From Heterocephalus glaber (lineage: Eukaryota; Chordata; Mammalia; Rodentia; Bathyergidae), in assembly GCF_000247695.1 (NCBI RefSeq), contig NW_004624880.1, forward strand, positions 3,703,590-3,767,589: a DNA stretch of 64,000 nt. The letters are read 5' to 3'. A model generated the notes under the pieces. It was not told where the DNA came from. It ran no database searches and saw only the letters and a program-made list of their open reading frames with translations. A program made the translations under genes and the position numbers. Within the stretch, counting starts at the first letter, position 1; each line of letters begins with the position of its first letter. Of this stretch, positions 48,089 to 60,372 are shown piece by piece.

Positions 48089-48819
48089 AAGGCAACATTT
48101 CCTCACCTTCCCTAAGTCCAGTATCCTAACATCCTACCCTATCCCTTGCCAGTATTGCTGCCTTGCTAGACCTCAAGCTCTACAGCTCCCCCCACCTCCT
48201 CTCACCCCCGCTTCTCTCCTCCAATCAAATGTCTTTTGTCCACCTTGACATAATTACAGAACCACCCAGTTTTCCCTACCAAGCCACTGAACCATTGCTA
48301 CCTTCTACTGCCCATCTAGACCAGCCCCATCTGGTCAGTATCATCACACCCAAGAGGGGACCACCCCCAGGATCTCCTGGGACCAGCAGCAAAAACATCT
48401 CTACCCTCCTCCAGCCTGCAAGAGAAAATGAAGAGAACAGGCTAGAGTCAGGACACGCTGCAGATGATTCCACCATTATTTTGTTCAACATATATTTAAT
48501 GAGAACCAAAAGCAAGTGTCAGAATCCCCACAGAAAACAGAAAAGTGTCTCCAAAGTGTGGATTTGAAGATAGAGAACTGGTTTGTCCACATGAACTGCT
48601 GACTTGAGGTTCAGATGGCAATTTGCATGGACAGATTAGTGGGACATGCCAGCTACTTGCTCATTTTGATTTTGATTTGCAACTTTGATGCTGGAAAACT
48701 AGCACAAATGCTCAAACATGGTTGATTTATTTCTTGCAAGCCCTCCCTTCTAATCATTATCTACATTCCAGGCCATTCTCAGGTGGCTAATCAGCCACCC
48801 TTGAGACTGTGTGCAGTGT

Positions 48820-49005
48820 AACCACAGGGTACAGTAGGAAACACATTGAATTTTGAGTCAGAATGTCCAACTCCATGGCTATGGGGACTGAGTTACATAA
48901 CTTCCTCTGAGCTTCAGTTTGCTCATCTGTAAAATAAGGATCTTAATCCCACCTAACTCGTAGGACAGCTAAGAGTACCAAATGATGTCATAAATATAAA
49001 ATGGC
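48820..49005 (+). repeat. MIR SINE
   Basis: GAATTTTGAGTCAGAATGTC, CTCTGAGCTTCAGTTTGCTC, ATCTGTAAAATAAGGATCTT, ACTCGTAGGACAGCTAAGAG. Confidence 0.8.
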
Positions 49006-49009
49006 TGTG

Positions 49010-49190
49010 CAATCCAGACATTGTGGCACACACCTGTAATCCCAGCACTCTGAAAGGCTGAGGCAGGAGGATCTCAAGTTCAAGCCCAGCCTGGACAACT
49101 TAGTGACTTAGGAACCCTATTTCAAAATAAAAAACATTTTAAAGGGCTGAGTGTCTAGCTCAGTATGAAGGCCCTATATTTTTAAAAAAG
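49010..49190 (+). repeat. B1-dID composite SINE
   Basis: ACACACCTGTAATCCCAGCA, AAGTTCAAGCCCAGCCTGGA, linker AAAAAACATTTTAAAGG, then a shortened ID half GGCTGAGTGTCTAGCTCAGT. Confidence 0.9.
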
Positions 49191-49627
49191 GCTTTGCAAG
49201 ATTGTGAAAGCCCTCAGATAAGAGTATAGCATGCAGGTGGTATTAGAGACATGGATTCTAATTCTAGCCCTATAATCAAGTTACTACATAATTTTTATCC
49301 TGGTCAAGGAGACCACACAGCCCTGATGGTCCTGACCATTTTTTACCCCTGCAGGCTCCACAGGAACATGAAACAGGAACAGCTATAGCCAAAGTCACTA
49401 GGAACAGGAGCTGGAACTGAATTGTGCAACATGAGTGGGATGTTCCTCCTAGCTTCAAAACAGCCTCTGGCTTGTAAACAGGTCTCCACTTCATTTCCTC
49501 CATCCCTCTGCAATAACATCCAAGTTGGGATAGGGATGCAGACAGAGGGAGGCCATACTCCGTCCCACTCTAGTCCAGCTCCGATGCTACCCAACATCAT
49601 GATGAAAATCAACATGCATGGTGAATT

Positions 49628-49705
49628 TTTTTTTTCTGGGGATAAATCTAGGACCTTGAAAATGCTAGGCTAATGCTCTACCACTGAGCCACATCTCCAG
49701 CCCCA
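49628..49705 (-). repeat. ID-type SINE, antisense
   Basis: A T-rich head, CTGGGGATAAATCTAGGACC, AATGCTCTACCACTGAGCCA and CATCTCCAGCCCC. Confidence 0.88.
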
Positions 49706-50271
49706 CATGCACAGTAGTAATTTCATGATAGACTCACAGTTGCATATAAAAACATTCTAAGCCTATGGTCAGACTTTAAATTTCCCCTCCTACGTCCTTC
49801 TGTCTACCGAAGGCAATCCTAAGCTACAGCTGGACATGAGGGTACAGAAAACCATACAGGTTATAATGAGCCTCATTTTTATCCAGGTCAAGTCACATTT
49901 AAAACTGCAATAAGGACAGCTACAAAGAGAAAAAGGGGAACACCTAAGTGCCTAATTTGACTTATTTCTCACCTATTGGCCTTCCCATATGCTCACCCTC
50001 CTGCCTAACCCCTAGCTGGCTGACTTCTATTCACCCTTTAGTTTTCAGAGAAGCTTCCTTTATTACCTAGGCTGGTTACATCCTTGTTCTGAGGTTCTAG
50101 TCTTTTCTATCCAGCCTTTGATACTTCCTCTCTGGTCACATTATTTAATTCCATCTTCTTAAACTATAAGCAACAGTGTTACCAATAAACTGAGGGTTCT
50201 TTTGATCAATTTGTATAGAAATCATGAATAGACAATGTATAGCTCTTTCTGTGCTAAAAACTTTGAGCTCA

Positions 50272-50448
50272 GCCAGTTGTGGTGGCGCACTCCTGTAGTC
50301 CCAGCACTTGGGAGGCTGAAGCAGGAGCTTCAAGCTTGAAGCTTGCCTCAAGTTCAAGGCCAGCCTGGACTATATAGTTCATTCATGGCCAGCCTTAACT
50401 ATATAGCAAGACCCTGTCTCAAAACAAAACAAAACAAAACAAAAACCC
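50272..50448 (+). repeat. B1 SINE containing an 18-bp palindrome
   Basis: CCAGTTGTGGTGGCGCACTC, GTCCCAGCACTTGGGAGGCT, duplicated GGCCAGCCT-CTATATAG segments and an (AAAAC)n tail. AGCTTCAAGCTTGAAGCT at 50326-50343 is a perfect palindrome not found in the other B1 copies. Confidence 0.92.
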
Positions 50449-51189
50449 TTGAGCTGTCAAAGCCGGTGGCTCTTAGCTCTTAGTATTAGTCACCTTCCAC
50501 CACTATCCTGGCAGCGAGAACCTGCAGCTACTAGCAACCCCAAAAATGCTTCCAATGACAGCTCTTGACAATTCTCCATCATCTTCCATCATTATCTGCT
50601 GCTAGCTACCTTCAGTGTAACCAGCTCTGGATTCTGACTGCTCTTGGTGCCAGCAGCCATTAGTGAACGAGCTCAGCTTCTTTTACTACAGATAGAAAGA
50701 TAAAAATCACAGATATGCACAAATCCCATCCTAAAGAGGCTTTATTAGGATTATGCTGCAGCATAAGGACAAACGAGCATGGACTAACCTCCTAAGGATA
50801 CAGGGAGGTTGCTTATATAAAAGAAAAAAGCAGGCTTGTGCATGCACAATTTCAGACTTTTGGGGCAGTGTGGATGATGGTTCTTGAGGACCTGATTGAG
50901 AATGGCTGCAGAGAGGTGGAGTTATCTGGAATGGACCAGTGACCAAAGCTTGCTGTAGCCAAAGCAAATGTCTCCTGAGACAACTGTGGGGTATCTGATG
51001 CAGCCACAGGCTAAGGTGTTTGGACCATCTGCAAAACAGAAGAAAAAAAAAAAGTACAGTAGCCATGTCCTGTCTCAGCAGGAGGCCAAAACGAGTCTCT
51101 CTTCATCATACTTATGTCCCCAGTACCCAGTATATTCCTGGCATGTGGTGGGTGGGTGCTCAGGGACATTTATAGAATGTATAGGAGCA

Positions 51190-51775
51190 AAGAGATCTGT
51201 CCTTCTACCCTCTGAAGGTTCAATGTTTGAGATCCTGAAATAAACTGACAATAGATTGACAGGAGAAGAAATATACATTTATCATGTACCTTTGTGACCA
51301 GGAGCCACACAAAGTAGGAGACTCAAAGAAAGCCCCAGTGGTTGAAGTTTATATAGCATCCTGAGGTTCAGAACCTTGGGGTTTCTGGGAGGAGGGTACC
51401 ACAGGTTGGGGAAGGAAAGGGGAGGAAATAAATAGCAAACAAATTATCTTCTTAAGACATATGGTCTCTTAGTAGCATTCTCAGAAGAAGAAATGGTTTG
51501 ACCTTTAGCCTTTCCTGAGAATTCGTCTCTATTTGGTGAGACTATGTACTGTATATGAAGAGGACTCGAGACAATTACATTCCTGGAGCAATTTCCCTGA
51601 GTCATATAAGGAACTTCAGAGAAAGGCTCTCCCTGCTGTTCTGGAAAAAAAGTATAAGGGAAAGGCAGAGAAAGTCAGAGAGATTTTGGTACTGCGGCTG
51701 TTTCTGAGGCTTTTCAATGTCTTTTAGTTCAAAGGACTCAGCAAACCAAATCATCACGGTTGAAGGTATATTTTC
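51190..51775. other. LTR-like stretch, unclassified
   Basis: TTTGTGACCAGGAGCCACAC, AAAGTAGGAGACTCAAAGAA, GGGAGGAAATAAATAGCAAA and TCTTCTTAAGACATATGGTC have the look of an interspersed LTR, but I cannot name the family or fix the ends. Confidence 0.35.
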
Positions 51776-52249
51776 TGATCCCCAACAAAAGCATGCATAT
51801 GAATGAAGCAGAAAGGTGACACCTCTTCCCTTTCTCCTGGTGGTAAGAGTTGGTTAAGAAGCCAGTATAGATGAATCTCAGATCACCATTTATTCTCTAC
51901 TTCTTTCCCCCACAGCCAGCCTCTCCAAGTCATAGCCAGAGTCATTAAAGCAGAAAAGGGACCCTGCTGCCCTAAAGATTAATGAACTTCATTCACTTTT
52001 TCATATAACTTTACCAAATAACTGTGATTTATCTCACTAGCCAGGGTAAAATAGGAATACTCTCTTGTCCCAAAGAATAAACTCTTTCCTGCTGATGCCA
52101 AAAACTACTTTAAGACAAAGTTCACGATAATTGATGCAATTTAAAATACAGAGACATCCAGAACATAGAACAAGAAACTTATATTCTCATTCTTGAATAA
52201 ATTAAATTCAAAAAGGAGGTTCTAGAAATAGCAATTACTTACTTTTGCA

Positions 52250-52500
52250 TAGAAATGGTTTACATTTGCATATCATTATAATAGCATTATCTGTCATTTC
52301 ATCTCGCAGCAACCCTTTGAAGTGAGCCAACTTGGGCATTATTGTTACTCCCAATTTACAAATTTTAAGAACTGAGGCTTGAGAGGGAAAGTTATTTATT
52401 TGCCCAAAGACACGCAGGCCTATGGACTTACAGTTACAAGGTATAGACACAAACCCAGTCTCTGACTTTTTCTGCCACATCTGATACCCACTCTGTTTAC
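52250..52500 (-). repeat. MIR SINE, antisense
   Basis: CGCAGCAACCCTTTGAAGTG, AATTTACAAATTTTAAGAAC, GGGAAAGTTATTTATTTGCC, GACACAAACCCAGTCTCTGA in reverse MIR order. Confidence 0.7.
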
Positions 52501-53410
52501 AAAGAAAATATCTATGATTCAAGTCCTATGTAGAAAGGGCCAGTGAGACCAGAAGAGGAGAAAAGCCAGTGGCTCACCTCTCTCTACCACTCAGCTTGCT
52601 TAACCCTATCCCAACCACCCTGTTTCCCCACAGGGCACCTCACCTAGGTATGATGGTTCTGTAACATCGACCCTTTCCTCAGGCCCTGATCAAGCCAAGT
52701 GGGCAGTAATGTTCCTGTTACACAGTTCCCATGTCCAATCCTGTTTTTTACACTTTTCTAGAAGATATATTTAACAAGGGATTTGATTTCCAAGGTGGTT
52801 TAAAGCCTAGGAAGGAACACACAGTTTAGGCTCTGCCTTCAAGTTTTGGTTCACTGATTATCTTTGCCTGGCATTGATCTCTGTTTAGATCTTTCTCACA
52901 AATTTTGTGCAGTGAAATCCTACGCAAGTTCATTATTGTTGTGTAGACACAAGGACAAAACCTCCTGCCATTATCTCCTTCCCAGTAAAAATGGAAGAAG
53001 GGACCCTCCCCCAAGGAGTCTGGGCTGAATGGGAAGATCTTAAGTGGAAGATCCTCTGAAACCCCTTGGATAATTACATATCAAAAGCTTGTATAACCTT
53101 CCCTTGGGACCTTTGAGGTACATTAAATGGGCGAGCAAGTCTTTAAGAGAAGTGCCAACCCAGGCCACCAGTCAGCTTGGACACAACTTAGTTTAAATAT
53201 GGGGTGCTTTATTTCAGCTGATGCCGCAGCATTGTCTCAGAGCTAGTGATACTGGAAAAGCAGTGGCAGGGGCAGCTCCTAGGCCACCTCTACCAGGCAC
53301 ATTCTATATAGGCCTAGGACAGCCAGACCCTTTATTCCTTTCTGCACCAGTTAGAACAGATCAAAATGCTTCTTCCTCTGGGCATTGTTTTTGTATTGAC
53401 TAAAAGGCCA

Positions 53411-53563
53411 CTTGTTGCCAGGCATGGTGGCCCTAAATGGAGGCTGAAGCAGGAGGGTCAGAAGTTCAAGGCCAGCCTGGGCTCTATACCAAGTTCAAGC
53501 CCAGCCTGAGCTATGTAGTAAATCCTCGTTTCAAAAAACAAAATAAGCAAGTAAGTAAATAAG
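53411..53563 (+). repeat. B1 SINE with 29-bp duplication and 10-bp target duplication
   Basis: GTTGCCAGGCATGGTGGCCC (the first arm is internally shortened), then AAGTTCAAGGCCAGCCTGGG and its 29-bp-offset copy AAGTTCAAGCCCAGCCTGAG. TAAAAGGCCA at 53401-53410 and 53564-53573. Confidence 0.9.
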
Positions 53564-54141
53564 TAAAAGGCCATTTCTAGATCTTTTTCAAAATTTCCTC
53601 TGGCCACCAAGAAGCCCTGAGATGCTGCTTTATGCCCCTCAAATGTTGATGAAGTTCTGCCTTCCATTATAGAGTCTTAGTGGTTACCTTATTTTCTAAA
53701 TTGTAATTATGTCTTTGGATCAATTCCCCTGTTTTGCACATAATAGAGAGGAGTATGTTGGGGAGGGGAATAATTTTACCTGGGCACCTCATACTCTTGG
53801 GCAGTTGGTTCTATAATAAAGCACAGTTTTGAATTAATGTTCTCGGGAGTCTGAATTTCTCATCATAGTTTCCATTCCAAATGATTCTAGAAAGACAGCT
53901 GAGGGACCTGTTAGTACCAGGTGAATCAGCCCGGACCAAAAAAAAAAAAATTGAGTCTTTTTGTTACAAGATACTTTGATGTATCTCTTACTCATTATCC
54001 ACTGCCTGATCATAGGATCCAAGTGTCCATAAAGGATATAGCCATTGCCTGCAAAGGATCTGAAGAAAGTGAAGACAAATATAAAACTGGAAGAAATATA
54101 CAAACTCAGGAAGAGTTTTGTTTTGTAAACAGGGATAACTG

Positions 54142-54294
54142 CCAGCCATGGAGGCACACTCCTGTAATCTCAGCACACACTTGGGAGGCTGAGGCAAGAG
54201 GACTGCTGCAAGTTCCGGGCAAGGCTGGACTACAAAGTGAGTTCAAGACCATCCTGAACTACATGGTGAGACCCTGTCTTGGAAGAAAAAAAAA
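54142..54294 (+). repeat. B1 SINE
   Basis: GGCACACTCCTGTAATCTCA, ACTTGGGAGGCTGAGGCAAG, GAGACCCTGTCTTGGAAGAA and an A tail. Confidence 0.9.
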
Positions 54295-55569
54295 GGCATG
54301 CCTAATGGCTTTGAGGAAGGAGGATGGGGCAAACTTTCTGAAGATTGAGATGGTTGGCGCTGTGGATTCTGTGGGTATGTGGTAGTGAGGCCAGGACAAG
54401 TAGGGAAGGTTGTAAGGAGAAAGTTACTGTAAATGCCACAGGATAAAGAAGAAAGACTTCGGGGAAGGAGATGGTGGCAAGATAGGGTGGGAGCAATTAT
54501 TAGGGTGGTACCTGCTAGGGAAGGCTGGGAGAGCCAAGGGTGAAGAAAATAGAGGAGAGCTATGGAGACAGCAGAACCTGGAATAGAGATTCTCATCTAA
54601 TTCATTTTAGCACTGTGGCACGGGGGGCCTGATGGGCACTGTGCGGCCAGGACATCCTGAAAAGCACTTTGTCAAGAAGCTGTTTCACCAGGAGCTCGAG
54701 ACATGCTCCATAATGCCATTTCAGCCCATCTCTTGTTCAGTACTGGGTGGGACCTGCCTGTCAGGCATGGGCTCATAGGGTACCACAGACTGACTGTACC
54801 TCTGCCTGTCTACCATCTCTAAATCCATCACACTGGCAATTTTACATGGTGTCATCAACTGAATTAACACCTGTTAAAATCATCATTCCCACCAGACTCA
54901 AAATTGCCAGCACTTTTAATGAGGCCTTGCATAATAAAGAAATACATTTTCTCAGAACCCTAAACAAATTATATTAAATCCTCCACACCAAATAAATTAT
55001 TGAAACAGCACTTAGGGTTTGTATCATACCAATGGAGCTACTCAGAGACATACACAATCTCATTTGGGGTTCCACCTGACACTAGGGTTAGAAAACACCC
55101 TGACCACCTAAACTGAGGGGTAAGTGAAGAATTCATTCCTTTTCATTGGTTATTTAAATAAGAACTTCAGTGTTAAATTAGCAGCGGGCTTTTGTGTATG
55201 AATTTTCTTTGCATTATAATATTATGTAAATGAAAAACCCAACAAAGTGCAAATTAAGACTATTCTTAATTCTAAAAGGCTGCTATTCTGTGATAATGAC
55301 GCCATGGAATTCTTCACAGTCTGCCAAGCACAGTGTGTGGTTCCTGCTCCCCAGCATCTGCCTTACTTGCCTCCCGGCAGGGGGACACCCACTGTGCCCT
55401 CCTTTTTTTTCCTGCCCACTAAAGCCAGATGCAATCCACCCCTCCTCCTCCTCTAGAATTTAATCTCACCAAGATCATTTAATCACCTGAAGAGAGTAAG
55501 AGGCTGAAACGGACTTTGCCTCCATCTGGGAACAGTGCCAGAGGTCCCTAGACCTGACACACGGAGGCC

Positions 55570-55790
55570 AGCTCACCTGGTTTCTAGCCCAGCCCTGTTA
55601 TGGGCCAGCTGCAACATCACCTCAAGCCTTTTCTCAGAATCTGATTTTCTTCATCTATAAAATGAATGACCTCCCTCTGCAGGTTTAAAAGATTACATGA
55701 GATTATGTATGTTAAGGTTTAAATCAAAACCTGGCACATGAAACTTGTTCAACATATGATACCTATTGTTATTTTGGAAAGTTCAGGTTA
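55570..55790 (+). repeat. MIR SINE
   Basis: TCATCTATAAAATGAATGAC, GCAGGTTTAAAAGATTACAT, AAAACCTGGCACATGAAACT follow the MIR order. Confidence 0.65.
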
Positions 55791-55902
55791 GCTATTGTTG
55801 CTGAATCTATTTGGCCATTCAGCAATTGTCAGGTTTTTATTTCGGGTTTATATGCACCCTTTCCACTTCACTACCAGGCAATATGTTGCTGTAAAGAGTA
55901 AT

Positions 55903-55990
55903 CTTGGGGTTTGGGGTGTAGCTTGTGCTAGAGTGGGTTCAATTCCCAGCACTGATCCAAACCACTTCCCTCGACAAAAAAAAAAACCCC
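55903..55990 (+). repeat. ID-type SINE, internally deleted
   Basis: TTTGGGGTGTAGCTTGTGCT then GTGGGTTCAATTCCCAGCAC. The middle between the A and B boxes is shortened. Confidence 0.7.
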
Positions 55991-56278
55991 TAGACTCAGG
56001 TACACACAAATGAAAACAGTCAGGGGCGGTCACACAGCCAGCCCCAGCACGGGTACATGGAAGGCTCAGCTGTCAGGTATTACTCTCTTCTCCAAGGCCA
56101 TTGCAGGAAAACCTGAATTCTAGGCAGAGGTACCAGTGTTCTGAGGTCAGGATTCACTAAATTCCTGGTCACATCAGGTAACAGTTTCCCATAAACAGAG
56201 GAAAAAAAGATCAGACAAACTCCCACCTTCAGCACTGCTCTAGAGGGCCAGTTAGCCTGCCACGTTTGTTGGATTCTT

Positions 56279-56464
56279 GGGGGTGGGGGGTGTTTCATTT
56301 TGTGTTTTGCTTTTGTCTTTGTTTTTGAGACAGGGTCTTACTATGTAGTTCATTCTGGACTTGAACTCACTATGTAGCGCAGGGCATTCTTGAACTCATG
56401 GTGATCTTCCTGCCTCAGCCTCCGGAGTGCTGGGATTATAGGTGTATGCCACCATCCCAGCCTA
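56279..56464 (-). repeat. B1 SINE, antisense, 9-bp target-site duplication
   Basis: TTTGAGACAGGGTCTTACTA, duplicated GAACTCACTATGTAG segments, CCTCCGGAGTGCTGGGATTA. TGGATTCTT at 56270-56278 and 56465-56473. Confidence 0.93.
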
Positions 56465-58041
56465 TGGATTCTTATATCTTGTTCTTCCAAGCCCCCTCTA
56501 GCTAACCATGTTTCTTAGGCAGCACAACTTTCACCAATGATAAAACGTATCTAATATCCCTCAGGCTAACTAGTGTATCATCTGATTCCAATTTAAATCA
56601 TGATATTGACTTTCTTGGAGGAGTCACTTGTCTAGTTTGGATTCTGGACCAGATGCTTCAAATGCTGATCACAGTCACCCCCCACCCCGTGTGGATTAAA
56701 GTCAATTTATACACAAGTATACAATACTGTTTATATTAGTGTATTTAAAAGTCAATTATAGACAATATAGCAAGGATAAATAAGGAGAGACTTCCAGCAT
56801 CAACTGAACAGGAAAGTTATAAAAGGATGAATTCCCCTTTAGTGGCAATATTTGTGCCTTAGCTTCTTGTCTATTGGATGTGGCACTGTGATGCCTAAGA
56901 TTTATGTAAGATACTTCATAGAAACAGACAGCCAGATATAACTGCATTCATTTGGGCAGCACTCTAGGGTAGTCATTTGCCTCAAGAGTGGTCAGCTAGT
57001 ATTAAAAAGCCCATACTCCAAGGTAGCTACTAGAAGCGCTTTGGTGATCCTAATTTTCCATCAATGAAAGTGATTTTTTTAAATTAATATAACAAATATT
57101 GAGAGCAGATTTTCATTAGAGGCCAGCTAATTAGTTAAATGAGTATTAGAAATGGGTTCTCATTAATAAATTCAGAAGTATTCAACACACATGGCTTATC
57201 AAAATTATTTTAAAGATGCACCCTTCCTTTGCACAGACAAGTGCAGGAATATAATGAATCCTCTAGCCTCGGACATGGACATGGCACCTGAGTCTCTACT
57301 CCTAACTCACCCCACATCCTTGGGTCTGAAGATTCTGGTAGCCTGCTACTAATCGTAGTTTGACTGAATGTTGACTCTGAAATTTTCTGTCTGCATCTAG
57401 TAACAGCACATTCAAGTGAGGTGTGATAAAAGCTAGGATTTCTTATGCCCTGCTGCTGCTAAGTACTTATTTAATAAACATCTACATGTGTGGCAGAATC
57501 TGTTGTGAGATTTGCTATCATTAAAATCTGTTGGTAAAATCATAAAAGAATAACTCACTTGGCAGCTACCCTTATCTATCAAAAGTAACTAGTAATGGTT
57601 CTGAACAAACTGATCTCAGTCAATTTCAATATGTATTTATAGAGGGATCCCATGGGGAAACTAAGGTGAGGCTAAGGTAGCAGGACAAAAATTTTTTAGG
57701 ACCTGTTTATTAGCTGGAATAAAATCTCATTTGCCTGTCACAGAGACCCAAAATGCTGACGGTTTAGACCAGACAAAGTTTATTTTTCTCACACATTACT
57801 TAGTATCTCCACTGTGATCCATGCACCTGTGAGGAGTTCAGGCTCCTTCTGTTTGATTTTTCTGCCATCCCAGGGTACTTCCTTTGTCTGTATGGTTCAC
57901 AACGGCTCACATCCTCAATTCAGCCAGTGGATGGAGGAAGGGCACAAACTAATGTGTACATATCACTTCTGCTTACATCCTGTTGGCCAGAACTTAGTCA
58001 CATGGCTACCTGCAAGGGATGCTGGGAGATAGAGGCTTGTG

Positions 58042-58073
<32 letters not shown>
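58042..58073 (+). repeat. (GATT)n microsatellite
   Basis: Eight GATT units that appear to derive from the tail of the adjacent antisense B1. Confidence 0.93.
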
Positions 58074-58213
58074 TTTTAGTCAGGGTCTCCCTATATAGTT
58101 CAGGCTGGCCTGGAACTCACTATGTAGCCCAAGCTGGCCTTGAACGTCCAGCAATCCTGCTGCTTCAGCCTCCCAAGTGCTAGGATTACAGGTGTGGGCC
58201 ATAACACCTAGCT
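58074..58213 (-). repeat. B1 SINE, antisense
   Basis: AGTCAGGGTCTCCCTATATA, GTTCAGGCTGGCCTGGAACT and CTATGTAGCCCAAGCTGGCC (29-bp duplication), TCCCAAGTGCTAGGATTACA. Confidence 0.92.
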
Positions 58214-58332
58214 TGATGGATTTTGAGACAGAATCTCATTAAGTGACTCAGGCAGGTCTTAAATTTGCAATTCTCTTGCCTCAGCTTCCCAACAGCTGAG
58301 ATTATAGGCATCCAACACGACTATGCTCAGCC
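58214..58332 (-). repeat. Second B1-type SINE, antisense, in tandem
   Basis: TTTTGAGACAGAATCTCATT, CTCTTGCCTCAGCTTCCCAA, CTGAGATTATAGGCATCCAA. More diverged than its neighbour and without the duplication; it may be the B1 half of a B1-dID. Confidence 0.8.
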
Positions 58333-58994
58333 AGAGACTTAATTCTGAGCGTCTATGCACTTACCTACAAATAAAGTGTTCTTCTCTCATTAAACGATGT
58401 AAAAAACAATACTAAGAAATAATTGTTTCTTTCCAAAAATCATATAATAGTAATAGAGAGAACAGGACTGAGAATCAGTAGGCAGGTTTCAGTCATGAGG
58501 CTATGGTTGTAAAAACATTGAAATACTTGTATTTCCATTGGTAAATAGTCACTTCCTTAATCCCTGAGCAATATCACTCTCTTCCTCTGTTCCAGCCACC
58601 TTGCCTATTTCCCAGGATCCCATGGTCTCTCCTTCCCACCAAGGATTCAGTCGCTAAGCATTGGTTAATATCTGGCCTCCCCAGCTCTGACCCAGCCAAG
58701 TGGCCTGTATCCCTCTAGTTAGTCAATGATTTTGACTTACTAAATTTTTAAATGTTTCAAATATAACTTGCAGCACCAATATCTGGAAATCATATTTTAT
58801 AAAACAGTTTAAGAAGTGGAGATATTCAACTTAGAATAGAGGAGGTTTAGTAAAAAGGACAGCTCAGCTATTTCCTTTACACATTTATAATAATTAATCA
58901 TTACTTTTAGGTTTTATTTTAATGGCCAGTCATATGCCAAAACCTGAACTGGGCCCAGTAGGTGCATGTGCATGCATTCATGCGTGCATGTGTG

Positions 58995-59058
58995 TTTCCT
59001 CTAGTACTGGGGATGGAACCCAGGGCCTCTATCACTCAACTACATGTTCTCCCAAACT
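58995..59058 (-). repeat. ID-type SINE, antisense, short
   Basis: TAGTACTGGGGATGGAACCC, AGGGCCTCTATCACTCAACT, then TCTCCCAAACTC. Confidence 0.65.
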
Positions 59059-59511
59059 CTCAAAGCCACCTTTTATGTCAGAAATTATTGTCATTTTATT
59101 GGCAAAGTCACTGAAGATTAGAGACATTGAGTTACTTGTAGAAGACACACAGAAATCAAGATTCTGAGTTTCTGACTCCAAACTGGAAAATTTCTCCACA
59201 CTACCAAAGCATTGGTAAACAGAATATATGATTAACTTCTACAATACATATTTCTTTAAAAGGCAAAAGAATTGGAGAAACACAAAAGAGAATGCATGTA
59301 CAACCAGCAGCATTAAAGAGATGTTCAGCATTGTTGTCCATCAGGGAAATGCACATTAAAACCACAGTGGGCACCGCTACATCCCCACTGGAATGGTGAA
59401 AATTTTAAAATTCTAACAATGCCAGATATTTCAGAAGCTGTGGAGCAACTGGATCTTTTATACATTGCTGATAAAAATTAAAAGTGCTCCAGCCATTTGG
59501 AAAACTAGCGT

Positions 59512-59655
59512 TTTCTTTTTTCTTGGGTTTTTTGTTTTGCTTTGTTTTGTTTCTACTGTTTCTTTTTGAAACAGGATCTTATTATATAGCCTAAACTGAC
59601 CTTCAACTTGTGATCCTCCTCCCTCAGCTCCCCAAGTGCTGAGATTACAGGCAGC
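59512..59655 (-). repeat. B1 SINE, antisense, within L1
   Basis: T-rich tail, TTGAAACAGGATCTTATTAT, GTGATCCTCCTCCCTCAGCT, CAAGTGCTGAGATTACAGGC. Confidence 0.85.
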
Positions 59656-59669
59656 CATTAGGAATTATT

Positions 59670-59815
59670 CCTTCCTTCCTTCCTTCCTTCCTTCCTTCCT
59701 TCCTTCCTTCCTCCATCCCTCCCTTCCTTCCTCCCTCCCTCCCTTCCTTCCTTCCTTCTCTCCTTCCTTCCTTCCCTCCTTCCTTTCTTCCTTCCATCTC
59801 TTCCTCCTTCCTTCC
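59670..59815 (+). repeat. (CTTC)n microsatellite
   Basis: About 145 bases of imperfect CTTC/CCTC repeat, homopyrimidine on the plus strand. It sits on the head side of the B1, not at its A tail. Confidence 0.97.
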
Positions 59816-59904
59816 ATTTTCTTTTGTTCATCTACCCTATAATCCAGGAATTCCAAAAGAAATGAAATCATATGTCTACAGAAAAAGTCCATGTAAGAAT
59901 GTTC

Positions 59905-60058
59905 ACTGTGGTGTGTATGGTGTTACATGCCTGTGATTCTAGCTTCTTGGAGGACAGGAAGATCAAAAGTTTGAGCCCAGCCTGGGCAACTTAGTAAGTC
60001 TTTGTCTCAAAATAAAAGTAACAAAAAGGGCTGAGGATGTGCTCAGTGCTCTCCCAGG
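59905..60058 (+). repeat. B1-dID composite SINE, within L1
   Basis: GTGTGTATGGTGTTACATGC, GAGCCCAGCCTGGGCAACTT, GTCTCAAAATAAAAGTAACA, then a shortened ID half GGCTGAGGATGTGCTCAGTG. Confidence 0.85.
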
Positions 60059-60204
60059 CCAACTTCGGAAATAATGCAAATGTCCATGAATAGGAGAATG
60101 GATAAACAAACGGAGGTATTTTCATACAGTGAGATATTGTCCAGCTACAAAAAGAAACTATGCACACTGTAAACATACAACATAGATGAATCTCAAAACT
60201 AGTA

Positions 60205-60372
60205 TTTTTTTATTAGTCATACATATTTGTAGTACATGTTTACATTCCTTGTGGGGACTGGTACATGTCCATAATACATTTTAATTCCTTTTTCTTTCAT
60301 CCTCTTTTCCTTCCCTTCCCACCCCCATTCATCTCTTGATCCCCTTCAACCCCTTCAAAATATTCTCTTACA
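60205..60372 (-). repeat. L1 3' UTR, antisense, within an older sense L1
   Basis: TTTTTTTATTAGTCATACAT, GTTTACATTCCTTGTGGGGA, TGGTACATGTCCATAATACA, then a pyrimidine tract. Same family as 41680-41895. Confidence 0.6.
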
